64,000 nucleotides of DNA from Pseudacidovorax intermedius (GTDB lineage: Bacteria; Pseudomonadota; Gammaproteobacteria; Burkholderiales; Burkholderiaceae_C). Made by a program: the position numbers and the translations under genes. The stretch lies in assembly GCF_003350475.1 (NCBI RefSeq), contig NZ_QQAV01000013.1, positions 1-64,000 of the forward strand, given 5' to 3'. A model generated the notes under the pieces. The model saw nothing but the letters and a program-made list of their open reading frames with translations. It searched no databases and was not told the DNA's origin. Below, piece by piece: positions 31,329 to 40,360 of this stretch (positions are counted from its first letter, which is position 1; the number at the start of each line of letters is the position of its first letter).

Positions 31329-33374
31329 TCAGCGCAGCACCACGCGGGGCGGCGACATCTGCACCTGGTTGCGGCCGCTGGTCTTGGCGGCGTAGCAGGC
31401 GGCATCGGCGGCGGCTACCCAGTCCTGCGCGGTGCGGATATCGGGCGTCAGCTCGGCCACGCCGATGCTGGCGCCCACGCGCAGCACCTGGTCTTCCCAC
31501 GGCACGACGATCTCTTGCACGGCCGCGCGGATGCGCTGGGCCACAGCCAGCGCCGCCATGCCGCTGCACTGCTCGAGCAACAGAGCGAATTCGTCACCAC
31601 CCAGCCGCACCACCAGGTCCCCCGAGCGCGACTGTGCGGCGATGGCCTGCACCACCAGCTTGAGCACCTCGTCGCCCGCAAGATGGCCTGCCGTGTCGTT
31701 GATGGGCTTGAAATGGTCGAGGTCGATGAAGATCAGCACAGCGGGGCTGAAGAGCTCCCGATTGCCCAACACCCGCGCGATGCGCTGGTCGAAGAACATG
31801 CGGTTGGCCGCGCCGGTGAGCGGGTCGTGCCGGCTCTGCCATTCCAGGCGCTGGCGCACCAGCTTCTGCTCGGTGACGTCGGCCACGGTCCAGATCTCGC
31901 CGAGCGACAGGTCGTCCCAGTCCACCGGTCGGCTGCGCAGGTTGGCCCAGAAACCCAGGCCGTCGCTGCGCCGCAGGCGCCAGTCGCCGCCGTAGGGCAC
32001 GCCCAGCGCGGCGGCGCCGCGCGCGGCCTGCTGAAAGCGCTGGAAGCCGTCGGGTTCCTCGAACAGCTCGTGGGCGGCACGGCCCAGCATCTGTGGCGCG
32101 TCATTGCCGAACAGGCGGCAGCATTCGGCGCTGGCCAGTTCGACCACGCCCTCGCGCACGAAGGCCACCCCCACGGGCGCGGCGGCGAGCACGGCGCGCA
32201 GGCGCGTCTGGATCTCGGCGTGGGCATGGGCCAGACCGTCCTGCTCGGTGGCCAACAGCCGAAGCAGGGAGGACAGCTGGCCCAGTTCGCCCGCACCGCC
32301 CGGCCACCCCACACCCGGCTGGGCATCGGCCATGGGCGCCGTGAGCCGCTGCACGCGCCGCACCAGCCGGCCCAGCGGCCGCAGCCGCCAGGCGATCCAC
32401 GCGCAGCCCAACGAGCCGGCCAGCAGCACGGCGCCAATGGTCCATTGGAGGGTGCGCTCCAGTTCATCGTCCAGCGCCCCCTGCAAGCCCGAGACCGGCC
32501 GGGCCTGCCAGATGAGCCAGGGCGTCTCCGACACCGGCACGGCGGCCACCACCTGTCCACCGGCCACGGTGACGAAACCCTCGGTGCTGCGCGGACTGCC
32601 CTGCGCCCGCCAGGCCTCGAAGGCCTCGGCGAAGCGAGACTCGCGCGACAGCGGCAGGCGCTGGAGGGCCAGGCCGCCATCGTGGCTGAGGATCTGGCCC
32701 TGGTCGTCCGTGACCACGCGCACCGCGCCCGGCAGCCGCCCCACGGCCATGCGGCCGATGTCGCCGCTGTCCAGCCGCAGCACGCCCGCCACGACCGCAA
32801 CCACGCGCTGGCCGTCCATCACCGGCTGCGCCATCACGATGGACACACGGCCTGTGTTGCGGCCCGCGATGGGCTGCGACAGCGCGGGCTTGCGGGTGCG
32901 CATCACCTCCTGGAAGTAGGTCCGGTCGTCCATGGCGCCGATGGCGGGCATGAGCTGGACGCCATGCTCATCGGCCCGCGCCAGTGGCTGGCCGAGGGCG
33001 TCGATGAGGAAGGAGGCGGAAAAGACGGTGCCCAGGCTCGACGCCAGCACCGTGAAGCGCTGCGCCCGTTCCTCGTCGCTGGCCGCAGGCTGGAGCATGC
33101 GCGCCGTGCCGGCCAAGGCGGCTTCGCGCTGGTGCTGCAGGCTGGACATGGCCTCGGCCGTCGCCCGCGTGCTGGCGCGCTGGTGGTCCTCGTCGCTGAC
33201 CCTGGCGATCCGCTCGGCCAGATGCGACACCGCCAGCCAGATGGCCACGCTCGCCGCCACCGACAGCAGGGCCACGACGGCGACCAGACTCGCACGCAGG
33301 CGCCATGCCACGTCATCGAACGCCGGCATGGAGGCCGGGCCGCGGACCGGCGTCTTCCTGCCCCGGCGAGGCAT
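31329..33374 (-). CDS. Membrane diguanylate cyclase, sensor-PAS-GGDEF
   Basis: About 681 residues: an N-terminal helix (LRASLVAVVALLSVAASVAI), a periplasmic sensor domain, a second helix (WTIGAVLLAGSLGCAWIAW), a HAMP-like linker, a PAS domain, and a C-terminal GGDEF domain with GGDEF intact and an RxxD inhibitory site (RSGD) five residues ahead. It should synthesise c-di-GMP with product inhibition. A GTG at 33395 overlapping the stop of the upstream gene (GTGA) would add seven residues and is a real alternative start. Third of three co-oriented c-di-GMP genes. Confidence 0.93.
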   Translation of the reverse strand: MPRRGRKTPVRGPASMPAFDDVAWRLRASLVAVVALLSVAASVAIWLAVSHLAERIARVSDEDHQRASTRATAEAMSSLQHQREAALAGTARMLQPAASDEERAQRFTVLASSLGTVFSASFLIDALGQPLARADEHGVQLMPAIGAMDDRTYFQEVMRTRKPALSQPIAGRNTGRVSIVMAQPVMDGQRVVAVVAGVLRLDSGDIGRMAVGRLPGAVRVVTDDQGQILSHDGGLALQRLPLSRESRFAEAFEAWRAQGSPRSTEGFVTVAGGQVVAAVPVSETPWLIWQARPVSGLQGALDDELERTLQWTIGAVLLAGSLGCAWIAWRLRPLGRLVRRVQRLTAPMADAQPGVGWPGGAGELGQLSSLLRLLATEQDGLAHAHAEIQTRLRAVLAAAPVGVAFVREGVVELASAECCRLFGNDAPQMLGRAAHELFEEPDGFQRFQQAARGAAALGVPYGGDWRLRRSDGLGFWANLRSRPVDWDDLSLGEIWTVADVTEQKLVRQRLEWQSRHDPLTGAANRMFFDQRIARVLGNRELFSPAVLIFIDLDHFKPINDTAGHLAGDEVLKLVVQAIAAQSRSGDLVVRLGGDEFALLLEQCSGMAALAVAQRIRAAVQEIVVPWEDQVLRVGASIGVAELTPDIRTAQDWVAAADAACYAAKTSGRNQVQMSPPRVVLR

Positions 33375-33391
33375 CAGGCGGCGGACGGTCG

Positions 33392-35038
33392 TCACGGCTG
33401 GAGGGCTTTGTTCATGGCGGGCGCATTGTCCGACGCCGGCTTCCACAGCGGCTGCTTCTCGTAGGCGTCGATCCAGCCGAAGACCTCCGCGGCTGGCATG
33501 GGCCGGGCGATGCCGAAGCCCTGCGCCAGGTGGCAGCCCAGCGCCAGCAGCGCCTCGCCATGTTCGCGGGTCTCCACGCCTTCGGCCGTGACCTCCAGGC
33601 CCAGGGCCTGGGCCAGCGAGATCACGCCCTGCAGGATGGCGCGGTCCTGCGCGTCGGTGAGCACGTTGCGCACGAAGGACTGGTCCAGTTTGAGGCCGCT
33701 GACCGGCAGCCGCCGCAGGTAGGTCAGCGAGGAATAGCCGGTGCCGAAGTCGTCCATCACCACGCTCACGCCCAATTGGCGGCAGGACTCGATGAAACTG
33801 GCGGCCAGGTCGATGTCGCGGATGGCGCTGGTCTCCAGGATCTCCAGCACCAGGGCGCCGGCGTGGCGCTCGGGAAAGCGCTCCAGCAACGCAGACAGCC
33901 GCCGCACCACGTCCGCCCGCATGAGCAGCCCGGCGCTGATGTTGACGCTGACCGACAGCCGGCGGCCCTGCGCGGCCCACTGCCGCACGGCCTCGATGGC
34001 GGCGCCGATGGCCCATTCGCCCAGCTGCTCCGACAGTTCGTGGTCCTCGATGGTGGGCACGAACTCGGCCGGCATCAGCACGCCCCGCTGGGCATGGTTC
34101 CAGCGGCTGAGCGCCTCCATGCCCACGATGGTGCCCCGCTGCATGTCGACCTTGGGCTGGAAGACGAGGAAGAACTCGCCCGCGTCCAGCCCTTCGGCGA
34201 TGCGCTGGCGCTGCTGGGCCAGGCGCTGCTCGTGCGCATGCTCCTGCGCGTCGAAGAAGTTGACCTGCCCGCCCCCGGCCCGCTTGGCACCGAAGGCGGC
34301 CTGGCGGGCCTGGCGCAGCAGCACCTCGATGGACGGGCCTTCCTGCTCGCGCAGCGCCACGCCGACGCTGGCCCCCACGGTCAGCGGCTGGCCGTGGACC
34401 TGGAAGTCGTCGCCCAGCCGGCCGAGGCAGTATTCGAGGATGCCCTGGCATTCCGGCCAGCCCGCGTTGGGCAGCACGGCCGCGAACTCGTCGCCGCCCA
34501 CCCGGGCCAGCGCCGCGTCTTCGGGCAGCCCCAGTTCCAGCCTGTGCACGACCTCCAGCAGGACGGCGTCGCCGCCCGACGGGCCGAAGCGCCCGTTGAT
34601 CTCCCGGAAGCGGTCCAGGTCGAGGTAGATGACGGCCAGCCGGGCCAGCGGCACGCTGCGCTCGGCCGACAGCTCGGGCAGCGATGGCAGGCGGCCCGGC
34701 AGGCGGGTCAGCGGATCCAGGCGGTGCAGCACCTCGGTGCCCGGGCCGCGGCTGGCGGTCCACAGCACGCTGCCGTCCTCCGCGCGCTCGCCGCGCAATT
34801 CGACCTGCACGCGGCCCTTGGGCGAGCGAAGGCCCACCCAGCAGGCCGGGCCGGGGCCCTTGGCGGGCACCTCGGCTTCCTCGAAACCGCGCTCGCCGGC
34901 GGCCAGCAGGGTCTTGGCCTTGATGCCGGCTTCGGCCGCGCCGCAGGTCAGCGCCTCGGCCGCGGCATCCGCCCAGCGAAGCTCCCCCGCCACGGTGCGA
35001 AAGTGGCAGACCGCCGGCCGGGGAAGACGGTGGGGCAT
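33392..35038 (-). CDS. GGDEF-EAL dual-domain c-di-GMP enzyme
   Basis: A 548-residue cytosolic protein: a short PAS-like N-terminal part, a GGDEF domain with intact GGDEF (RVGGDEFAAVLP) but no RxxD inhibitory site, and an EAL domain whose EALSRW, EILETSAI, DDFGTGYSS, KLDQSFV and EGVET motifs are all kept. The phosphodiesterase half should therefore be active; the cyclase half may be active or serve as a GTP-sensing domain. It lies between two GGDEF genes and is coupled to the downstream one. Confidence 0.93.
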   Translation of the reverse strand: MPHRLPRPAVCHFRTVAGELRWADAAAEALTCGAAEAGIKAKTLLAAGERGFEEAEVPAKGPGPACWVGLRSPKGRVQVELRGERAEDGSVLWTASRGPGTEVLHRLDPLTRLPGRLPSLPELSAERSVPLARLAVIYLDLDRFREINGRFGPSGGDAVLLEVVHRLELGLPEDAALARVGGDEFAAVLPNAGWPECQGILEYCLGRLGDDFQVHGQPLTVGASVGVALREQEGPSIEVLLRQARQAAFGAKRAGGGQVNFFDAQEHAHEQRLAQQRQRIAEGLDAGEFFLVFQPKVDMQRGTIVGMEALSRWNHAQRGVLMPAEFVPTIEDHELSEQLGEWAIGAAIEAVRQWAAQGRRLSVSVNISAGLLMRADVVRRLSALLERFPERHAGALVLEILETSAIRDIDLAASFIESCRQLGVSVVMDDFGTGYSSLTYLRRLPVSGLKLDQSFVRNVLTDAQDRAILQGVISLAQALGLEVTAEGVETREHGEALLALGCHLAQGFGIARPMPAAEVFGWIDAYEKQPLWKPASDNAPAMNKALQP

Positions 35039-35100
35039 GGTGTGGGGGAAGAAGGGCCGCTGTTCAGCGCAGAGGGCGGCGACGGCGTCCGGCAGGCGCC

Positions 35101-36564
35101 TCAGAGGGGCCGGCGCTGCGCCGGGCCCTCCGATTCGTAATGGCGCGCCTTGTCCTCGTACATGGCGCGGTCGGCGGCCTGCAGCGCGTTCTCGAGCGAC
35201 TCGCCGGCCTGGCAGGTGGCGGCGCCCATGGCGAAGCTCAGCAGGTGGCCGGACGGGCCGCCGTAGAACTGGTTGTTGAGATCGACCAACGTGGTCAGGT
35301 GCTCGCGCACGCTGCGCACGCCGCGCTCGTCCGTGTCGGGCATCAGCACGATGAATTCGTCGCCCCCCACGCGGGCCACGCACGCGGGCGCGTCCACCAG
35401 CTTGGCCAGCACTTCGCCCGCGCGGCGCAGCAGGGCGTCGCCGGCGGCATGGCCGACCTGGTCGTTGACCTGCTTGAGGCCGTTCATGTCGAGCGCAAGG
35501 ATGGACACGGGCCAGGGACCCTTGCGCGTCAGGCGCAGCAGTTCCTCGGTGTAGAAGGTGCGGTTGCGCAGTTGCGTGAGCACATCGTGCGTGCCCAGGT
35601 ATTCGAGGTAGGCCTCGGCGCGGCGGCGCGCGGTGATGTCGACCAGCGAGAGCAGCACGAGGTCCCAGTTGTCCTGCCGGTCGGGCAGGATGGAGAACTG
35701 CATGTAGATGTAGACCGGCTCGCCGCCCAGCGTGTAGTTGACCACCTCGCGCTGCTGCAGCGTCTTGCCGTCCCAGAGGTCGCGCAGCTGCTCGGCGAAG
35801 GAGTCGTGCATCTCGCCGCGGAACACCTTGGGAAGGCTGCGCAGCAATGTGGGCTTGTCGGGCGCGCCCAGCATGCGCAGCGTCTCCTCGTTGACGTCGA
35901 GGACGCGGATCTCCTGCACGCAGCGGCCGACGAACTCGGGGTGCACCTTGAGGAAGGTGCCGAAATCGCGGATGCCCTGCGCCCGCACCCCGTCGAGCAG
36001 GCGCTTGACGCCGCTGAAGTCCTCCACCCACAGCGACACGGGCGAGCGCTCGAAGAGGCCACGCGCGTAGCGCTCGCTGGCTTCGCGCAGCTTCTCGGCG
36101 CGTACGCGGGCGGTGATGTCGTCGAGCGAAATGAGCGCTCGCGACCAATCGGCCTCGTGGCCAGGCAGGATGCGGATGCGTACCGTGACGTCCAGCCGCC
36201 GACCGTCGAGGGCATAGTTGACCGTCTGGTTCTCGATCTCGGTGCGTCCGTCCCAGAACTGCGCGAGTTCGTGGATCACCCGGTCAGACATGTCGTCCCG
36301 GAAGATTTCCGGCAGGCGCGAGACCAGTTCATCCTGGCTGGCGGCAGCGAACAGGCTCAACGTCTTCTGGTTGACCTGCACCACGCGGATGCTGGCCATG
36401 CAGGCCGCCCGGCGCGACGGGTCGGCCTGGAGATATTCGACGAGGTCGATCACGCCCTCGCTGCGCCACTGATCGAAAAGCTGCTTGAGTCCGCTGTAAT
36501 CCTCGAGCCAGAGCGAGACTGGCGCAAGATCGAACATGGTTTGGAAATCGTCGGAAGACGTCAT
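35101..36564 (-). CDS. Tandem PAS-GGDEF diguanylate cyclase
   Basis: A 487-residue soluble protein. Two homologous PAS units follow one another: the first opens with LAPVSLWLEDYSG, the second with RSPVSLWVEDFSG, and both contain matching VNxxTLxxL segments, so the region arose by internal duplication. A GGDEF domain with intact RVGGDEF follows; the RxxD inhibitory site is missing. No membrane segment is seen, so it would sense a cytosolic signal. First gene of the three-gene c-di-GMP series, 63 bases before the next start. Confidence 0.92.
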   Translation of the reverse strand: MTSSDDFQTMFDLAPVSLWLEDYSGLKQLFDQWRSEGVIDLVEYLQADPSRRAACMASIRVVQVNQKTLSLFAAASQDELVSRLPEIFRDDMSDRVIHELAQFWDGRTEIENQTVNYALDGRRLDVTVRIRILPGHEADWSRALISLDDITARVRAEKLREASERYARGLFERSPVSLWVEDFSGVKRLLDGVRAQGIRDFGTFLKVHPEFVGRCVQEIRVLDVNEETLRMLGAPDKPTLLRSLPKVFRGEMHDSFAEQLRDLWDGKTLQQREVVNYTLGGEPVYIYMQFSILPDRQDNWDLVLLSLVDITARRRAEAYLEYLGTHDVLTQLRNRTFYTEELLRLTRKGPWPVSILALDMNGLKQVNDQVGHAAGDALLRRAGEVLAKLVDAPACVARVGGDEFIVLMPDTDERGVRSVREHLTTLVDLNNQFYGGPSGHLLSFAMGAATCQAGESLENALQAADRAMYEDKARHYESEGPAQRRPL

Positions 36565-36678
36565 GGCGGCGGACGCGTGAGACAGCGCCGGATGCTATCA
36601 GCAGCCGGGCCGGTCGAGGGCCTCGGCAACTGCGAAAGCAGGCCGGGAACGGCGCAGGAAAACCCGGGAAGGACTCGC

Positions 36679-37596
36679 TCAGGCGTCGACGTCGCGGTCG
36701 GCCTCGGCCGCCGATTCGTGCGCCAGCGCCTGCGGCGTCAGGGCGATGTGCCCGCCCCCCTCGTCGTCCAGGAACTCGACGATGTCCGGAAAGCGTTGCA
36801 GAAAGGCCTTGAAGCTGCGGCAGCCCAGCATGCCTTCGTCGAAGGCCGGCATCATGCGCTTCATCAAGGACTTGAGCGCGCCGCAGTGCACGCGGTTCTC
36901 GCCCTGGCGGGCGATGATCTGGGTCACGGCCTTGACCAGCGCCTCCCGCGCGAGCTCCACGGTCAGCACCGTGGGGCCGCTGTCGGCGGGCTCGCCCGGC
37001 TCGCCGCCCTCGCCCTGCCCTTCCATGGCCAGTACCGAGGCCGCCACCGCCTCGCTGGCCTGGCGCAGCTTGAGCAGCGCGCCATAAAACTTGAACTCGT
37101 TGCAGCTCGCCACCCAGTAGCGGTTGCTGTTGCCCTCGACCCCCACGCCGCCGATGAAGCGGCCGGCCTGCTTGACCTTCTGGGCCAGGCTGATGAAGTC
37201 GCTGTCGCACGAGACCACCACGACGTGCGTGATGTGCGGATGCGTGTGCAGGTCGGACAAAGCGTCCAGCGCCATGCGGATGTCGGCGCTGTTCTTCATG
37301 TTGGCGCCGCGCGGGAAGAGCTGGATCAGGTCGATGCCGGCGCCGTTCAGGGCATCGCGGTAGCGCGAGAAGAACTGCCAGTTGGCGTACGCGCGGTTGA
37401 TGATGACATCGCCCAGCGAGGCGGCGTAGTCGACGATGGCATCGACTTCCGCCACGGGCATCTGGACCGTGAGCCGGTGTTCGCGGTAGTAGTCCTGGCC
37501 GTTCTGTTGGTCGGTCAGGACCGCGTGCAGGTTTTCGAAGTCCCAGTACAGGGCCACCTTGGGCGCCTGCACACCGGCGCCGGTCCATTCACTCAT
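36679..37596 (-). CDS. NYN (LabA/DUF88) ribonuclease with OST-HTH/LOTUS domain
   Basis: A 305-residue protein: N-terminal NYN domain with acidic residues in LYWDFENLH (D19, E21), NSADIRMALDAL and VSCDSDF, the PIN-like metal site of this nuclease group; then an acidic Gly-rich linker; then an OST-HTH/LOTUS-type winged helix around LKSLMKRMMPAFDEG. Proteins of this design are thought to cut or bind structured RNA. ATG 37596 starts ten bases after the scoB stop, so it is probably translated with the CoA-transferase genes, an unexpected partnership. Confidence 0.88.
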   Translation of the reverse strand: MSEWTGAGVQAPKVALYWDFENLHAVLTDQQNGQDYYREHRLTVQMPVAEVDAIVDYAASLGDVIINRAYANWQFFSRYRDALNGAGIDLIQLFPRGANMKNSADIRMALDALSDLHTHPHITHVVVVSCDSDFISLAQKVKQAGRFIGGVGVEGNSNRYWVASCNEFKFYGALLKLRQASEAVAASVLAMEGQGEGGEPGEPADSGPTVLTVELAREALVKAVTQIIARQGENRVHCGALKSLMKRMMPAFDEGMLGCRSFKAFLQRFPDIVEFLDDEGGGHIALTPQALAHESAAEADRDVDA

Positions 37597-37606
37597 CGAT
37601 TGACTT

Positions 37607-38245
37607 TCACTGCAGGAGCTTGACTCCCGTCTTGGCTTGCACGGCGTCGAAGCTGACGCCATCGGCCAGCTCGACCACCTTCAACCCTTCGGGCGTGACG
37701 TCGAGCACAGCCAGGTCGGTAATGATACGGTCCACCACCCCCACGCCCGTGAGCGGGAGTGTGCATTGCGGCAGGATCTTCAGATCTTCCGTGCCGTCCT
37801 TCTTGCGGGCCACGTGCTCCATCAGCACGATCACGCGCTTGACGCCGGCCACCAGGTCCATGGCGCCGCCCATGCCCTTGACCATCTTGCCGGGGATCAT
37901 CCAGTTGGCCAGGTCGCCCTTCTCGCTGACCTGCATGGCGCCCAGGATCGACAGGTTGATCTTGCCGCCGCGGATCATGGCGAAGCTCTCGTGGCTGCCG
38001 AAGATGGACGAACCCGGCAGCGTGGTCACGGTCTGCTTGCCGGCGTTGATAAGGTCGGCGTCCACCTGGTCTTCCGTCGGGAAGGGCCCGATGCCGAGCA
38101 TGCCGTTCTCGCTCTGCAGCCAGACTTCCTTGTCGCCGACGAAGTTGGCCACCAGCGTCGGGATGCCGATGCCGAGATTGACGTAGAAGCCGTCTTCCAG
38201 CTCCTTGGCCGCGCGGGCGGCCATCTGGTCTTGGGTCCAGGGCAT
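37607..38245 (-). CDS. scoB: 3-oxoacid CoA-transferase subunit B
   Basis: The beta subunit (212 residues) of a succinyl-CoA:3-ketoacid or acetoacetate CoA-transferase. The catalytic Glu lies in the SENGMLG motif, and [11 protein letters not shown] is typical. The enzyme moves CoA onto acetoacetate or a related 3-oxoacid, linking ketone-body or aromatic degradation to acetyl-CoA. It follows the A subunit gene with a 14-base gap and precedes the NYN gene by ten bases. Homology cannot separate the acetoacetate-type from the 3-oxoadipate-type enzyme. Confidence 0.93.
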   Translation of the reverse strand: MPWTQDQMAARAAKELEDGFYVNLGIGIPTLVANFVGDKEVWLQSENGMLGIGPFPTEDQVDADLINAGKQTVTTLPGSSIFGSHESFAMIRGGKINLSILGAMQVSEKGDLANWMIPGKMVKGMGGAMDLVAGVKRVIVLMEHVARKKDGTEDLKILPQCTLPLTGVGVVDRIITDLAVLDVTPEGLKVVELADGVSFDAVQAKTGVKLLQ

Positions 38246-38259
38246 GGGGAACTCCTCTT

Positions 38260-39066
38260 TTACTTGCTGGCGTTGTTCTTGACGGTGGCGGGCACTTCCG
38301 TGCCGGCGGCCGCCTGCGCGATCACGGCCTGGGCCTCGACCTTGGCCGCGGCGGCATCGACGGGCGCGGCGGCGCTGACGGTGCGCTTTTCGATGCGCTT
38401 CTCGGGCGTGGCATTGAGCACGATGCGGTGCACGTAGATGCCCGGCAGGTGGATGTCGTCCGGTGCCAGTTCGCCCACCTCGACGATCTTCTCGACCTCG
38501 ACGATGCAGACCTTGCCGGCCATCGCGGCAGCCGGGTTGAAGTTGCGGGCCGTCAGGCGGAAACGCAGGTTGCCGGACTTGTCGGCCACGTCGGCCTTGA
38601 CCAGCGCCACGTCGGGCACCAGCGCGCGCTCCATGACGTAGGTCTCGCCATCGAACTCGCGCAGTTCCTTGCCCTCGGCCACCAGCGTGCCGACCCCGGT
38701 CTTGGTGAAGAACGCCGGGATGCCGGCGCCGCCCGCACGCAGCTTCTCGGCCAGCGTGCCCTGGGGCGTGAATTCCAGCTCCAGTTCACCGGCCAGGTAC
38801 TGGCGCTCGAACTCCTTGTTCTCGCCCACGTAGCTGGCGACCATCTTCTTGACCTGCCGCGTCTCCAGCAGCTTGCCCAGGCCAAAGCCGTCGACGCCCG
38901 CGTTGTTGGAGATGCAGGTCAGGTCCTTGACGCCGCTTTCCTTGAGCGCATCGATCAGCGCCTCGGGAATGCCGCACAGGCCGAAGCCGCCGACTGCCAG
39001 CGTCTGGCCGTCGGCAACGACGCCGGCCAGCGCCTCCTTGGCGGAGGCATAGATCTTGTTCGCCAT
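38260..39066 (-). CDS. scoA: 3-oxoacid CoA-transferase subunit A
   Basis: The alpha subunit, 268 residues, with the glycine motif [14 protein letters not shown] near residue 25 and [12 protein letters not shown]. The last 40 residues are an Ala/Val/Lys-rich tail beyond the usual fold of about 230 residues. ATG 39066 begins [13 protein letters not shown], a standard start. First gene of the scoA-scoB-NYN series and divergent from a PAS-LuxR gene whose upstream region has a perfect dyad. Confidence 0.93.
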   Translation of the reverse strand: MANKIYASAKEALAGVVADGQTLAVGGFGLCGIPEALIDALKESGVKDLTCISNNAGVDGFGLGKLLETRQVKKMVASYVGENKEFERQYLAGELELEFTPQGTLAEKLRAGGAGIPAFFTKTGVGTLVAEGKELREFDGETYVMERALVPDVALVKADVADKSGNLRFRLTARNFNPAAAMAGKVCIVEVEKIVEVGELAPDDIHLPGIYVHRIVLNATPEKRIEKRTVSAAAPVDAAAAKVEAQAVIAQAAAGTEVPATVKNNASK

Positions 39067-39124
39067 GGGTCCTCGCTTGAAGAGAAAGTGAGAGGGGGAA
39101 GGAAGGGAAAACCCCGCAACGATA

Positions 39125-39144
39125 CTACGTACGGACATACGTAG
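39125..39144. promoter_or_regulatory. Candidate PAS-LuxR operator
   Basis: CTACGTA-N6-TACGTAG is a perfect inverted repeat of seven bases per arm, placed nine bases before the start of the PAS-LuxR gene and 58 bases before scoA. This form and position fit a LuxR-type dimer that represses itself and controls scoAB; inferred only. Confidence 0.6.
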
Positions 39145-39153
39145 GATTTCGTA

Positions 39154-39750
39154 ATGGACGCACCCGAGGCCCCTGCCCTTGCAGCCCCCACCATCGACTA
39201 CCGGCTGGCCTTCGAGCATGCGCCGGTGGGCATGGTGCTGTCCCGCCAGCGGATGATGGTGGACTGCAATGCGCGGCTGTGCGAGATGTTCGGTGCCACG
39301 CGCGAAGCACTCGTCGGCCAGTCCTTCCGGCTGCTGTATCCCAGCGTGGCCGAGTACGAGCGCATCGGCCGCCGCATGCTGCCCGCGCTCAACGCCAGCG
39401 GCCGCTATGCCGACAACCGGATGATGCGGCGCGTGGGCGGCCTGCATGGCATGCGCGCGGGCGAGACCTTCTGGTGCCATGTCACCGGCCGCGCCCTCAA
39501 TCGCGAGGTGCCGCACGAGTCCGGCATCTGGACCTTCGAGGACCTGGGTGCGCGCCGCGCCGACAAGGCAGAACTGACGCCGCGCGAGCGCGAGGTCGCC
39601 GCTCACCTGATGCAGGGCCTGACCAGCAAGGAGATCGGCCGCGTCCTCGCCATCAGCCACCGTACCGTGGAAATCCACCGCGCCCGGTTGATGCGCAAGT
39701 ACGCCGCCGGGACCACGGCAGAGTTGGTGCAGAAGCTGCTGGCGGGCTGA
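39154..39750 (+). CDS. PAS-LuxR transcriptional regulator
   Basis: A 198-residue regulator with an N-terminal PAS domain (AFEHAPVGMVLSRQRMMVDCN through the WTFEDLG strand) and a C-terminal LuxR-type helix-turn-helix (LTPREREVAAHLMQGLTSKE, then SHRTVEIHRARLMRKY). It has no receiver domain, so it likely senses a ligand or redox state directly in the cytosol. Divergent from scoAB with 87 bases between starts, containing a perfect dyad. A degraded tail of a second gene of this type lies at 41731-41838. Confidence 0.92.
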   Translation: MDAPEAPALAAPTIDYRLAFEHAPVGMVLSRQRMMVDCNARLCEMFGATREALVGQSFRLLYPSVAEYERIGRRMLPALNASGRYADNRMMRRVGGLHGMRAGETFWCHVTGRALNREVPHESGIWTFEDLGARRADKAELTPREREVAAHLMQGLTSKEIGRVLAISHRTVEIHRARLMRKYAAGTTAELVQKLLAG

Positions 39751-39865
39751 GGCGATGCACCGTCCGGGTGCGTTGGACTACCGATGCCCGGAAGACGTCC
39801 CACGCCATGGGGGCGGAGTCGGCGCCAACTTGTGGGCCATCGACAACCTTCCAGGAGCAACACCG

Positions 39866-40339
39866 ATGGCCACCCGACCCGAACTGACCGGCGACCGCGA
39901 CAACAACCGGGCGATGCGATGGGGCATCCTTGTCGTCATCGTGCTGGTGATCGGCGCGATCTTCGCGTTCTTCCGAACCGGCGGTGAAGCGCCGGGCCAG
40001 CCCGCCCCGCCCATGGGCCAGTCCGCGCCCCCGCCCGCCAGCGATGGCGCCACGGGCATGGCGCCCGGAACCGGCGGCAGCGGCTCGACCGGCATCGGCG
40101 GCAACGCCGCGGGCACCAGCGGCGCTGCACCCGACGCCGCAGACCCCAACCCAGCCGCCGCCAACGGCCTGCCTTCGACCCCCGGCACCGGCACGACCAA
40201 CACGCCTGGCGGGAGCAGCGGCTCGGGTACAGGTGCCGCCGGCACGGGCACTACGGGCAGCACAGGCACCACCGATCCGGCCAATGGCAGCGGTACGCCC
40301 GCCACCGGCGCCCCGGGCGCGCCCGGCCAGTCCCAGTGA
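39866..40339 (+). CDS. Membrane-anchored Gly/Thr/Pro-rich protein
   Basis: A 157-residue protein of unknown function. A short N-terminal region is followed by one transmembrane helix (WGILVVIVLVIGAIFAFF, about residues 19-36) and then about 120 residues of low-complexity Gly, Thr, Ser, Ala and Pro. The tail probably lies in the periplasm and is disordered. AGGAG at 39853-39857 supports ATG 39866. Low-complexity composition limits any homology claim; it may be a cell-envelope linker. It converges with pagL, 21 bases apart. Confidence 0.7.
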   Translation: MATRPELTGDRDNNRAMRWGILVVIVLVIGAIFAFFRTGGEAPGQPAPPMGQSAPPPASDGATGMAPGTGGSGSTGIGGNAAGTSGAAPDAADPNPAAANGLPSTPGTGTTNTPGGSSGSGTGAAGTGTTGSTGTTDPANGSGTPATGAPGAPGQSQ

Positions 40340-40360
40340 TCGCCCCGCCCCGGCGCCGCT

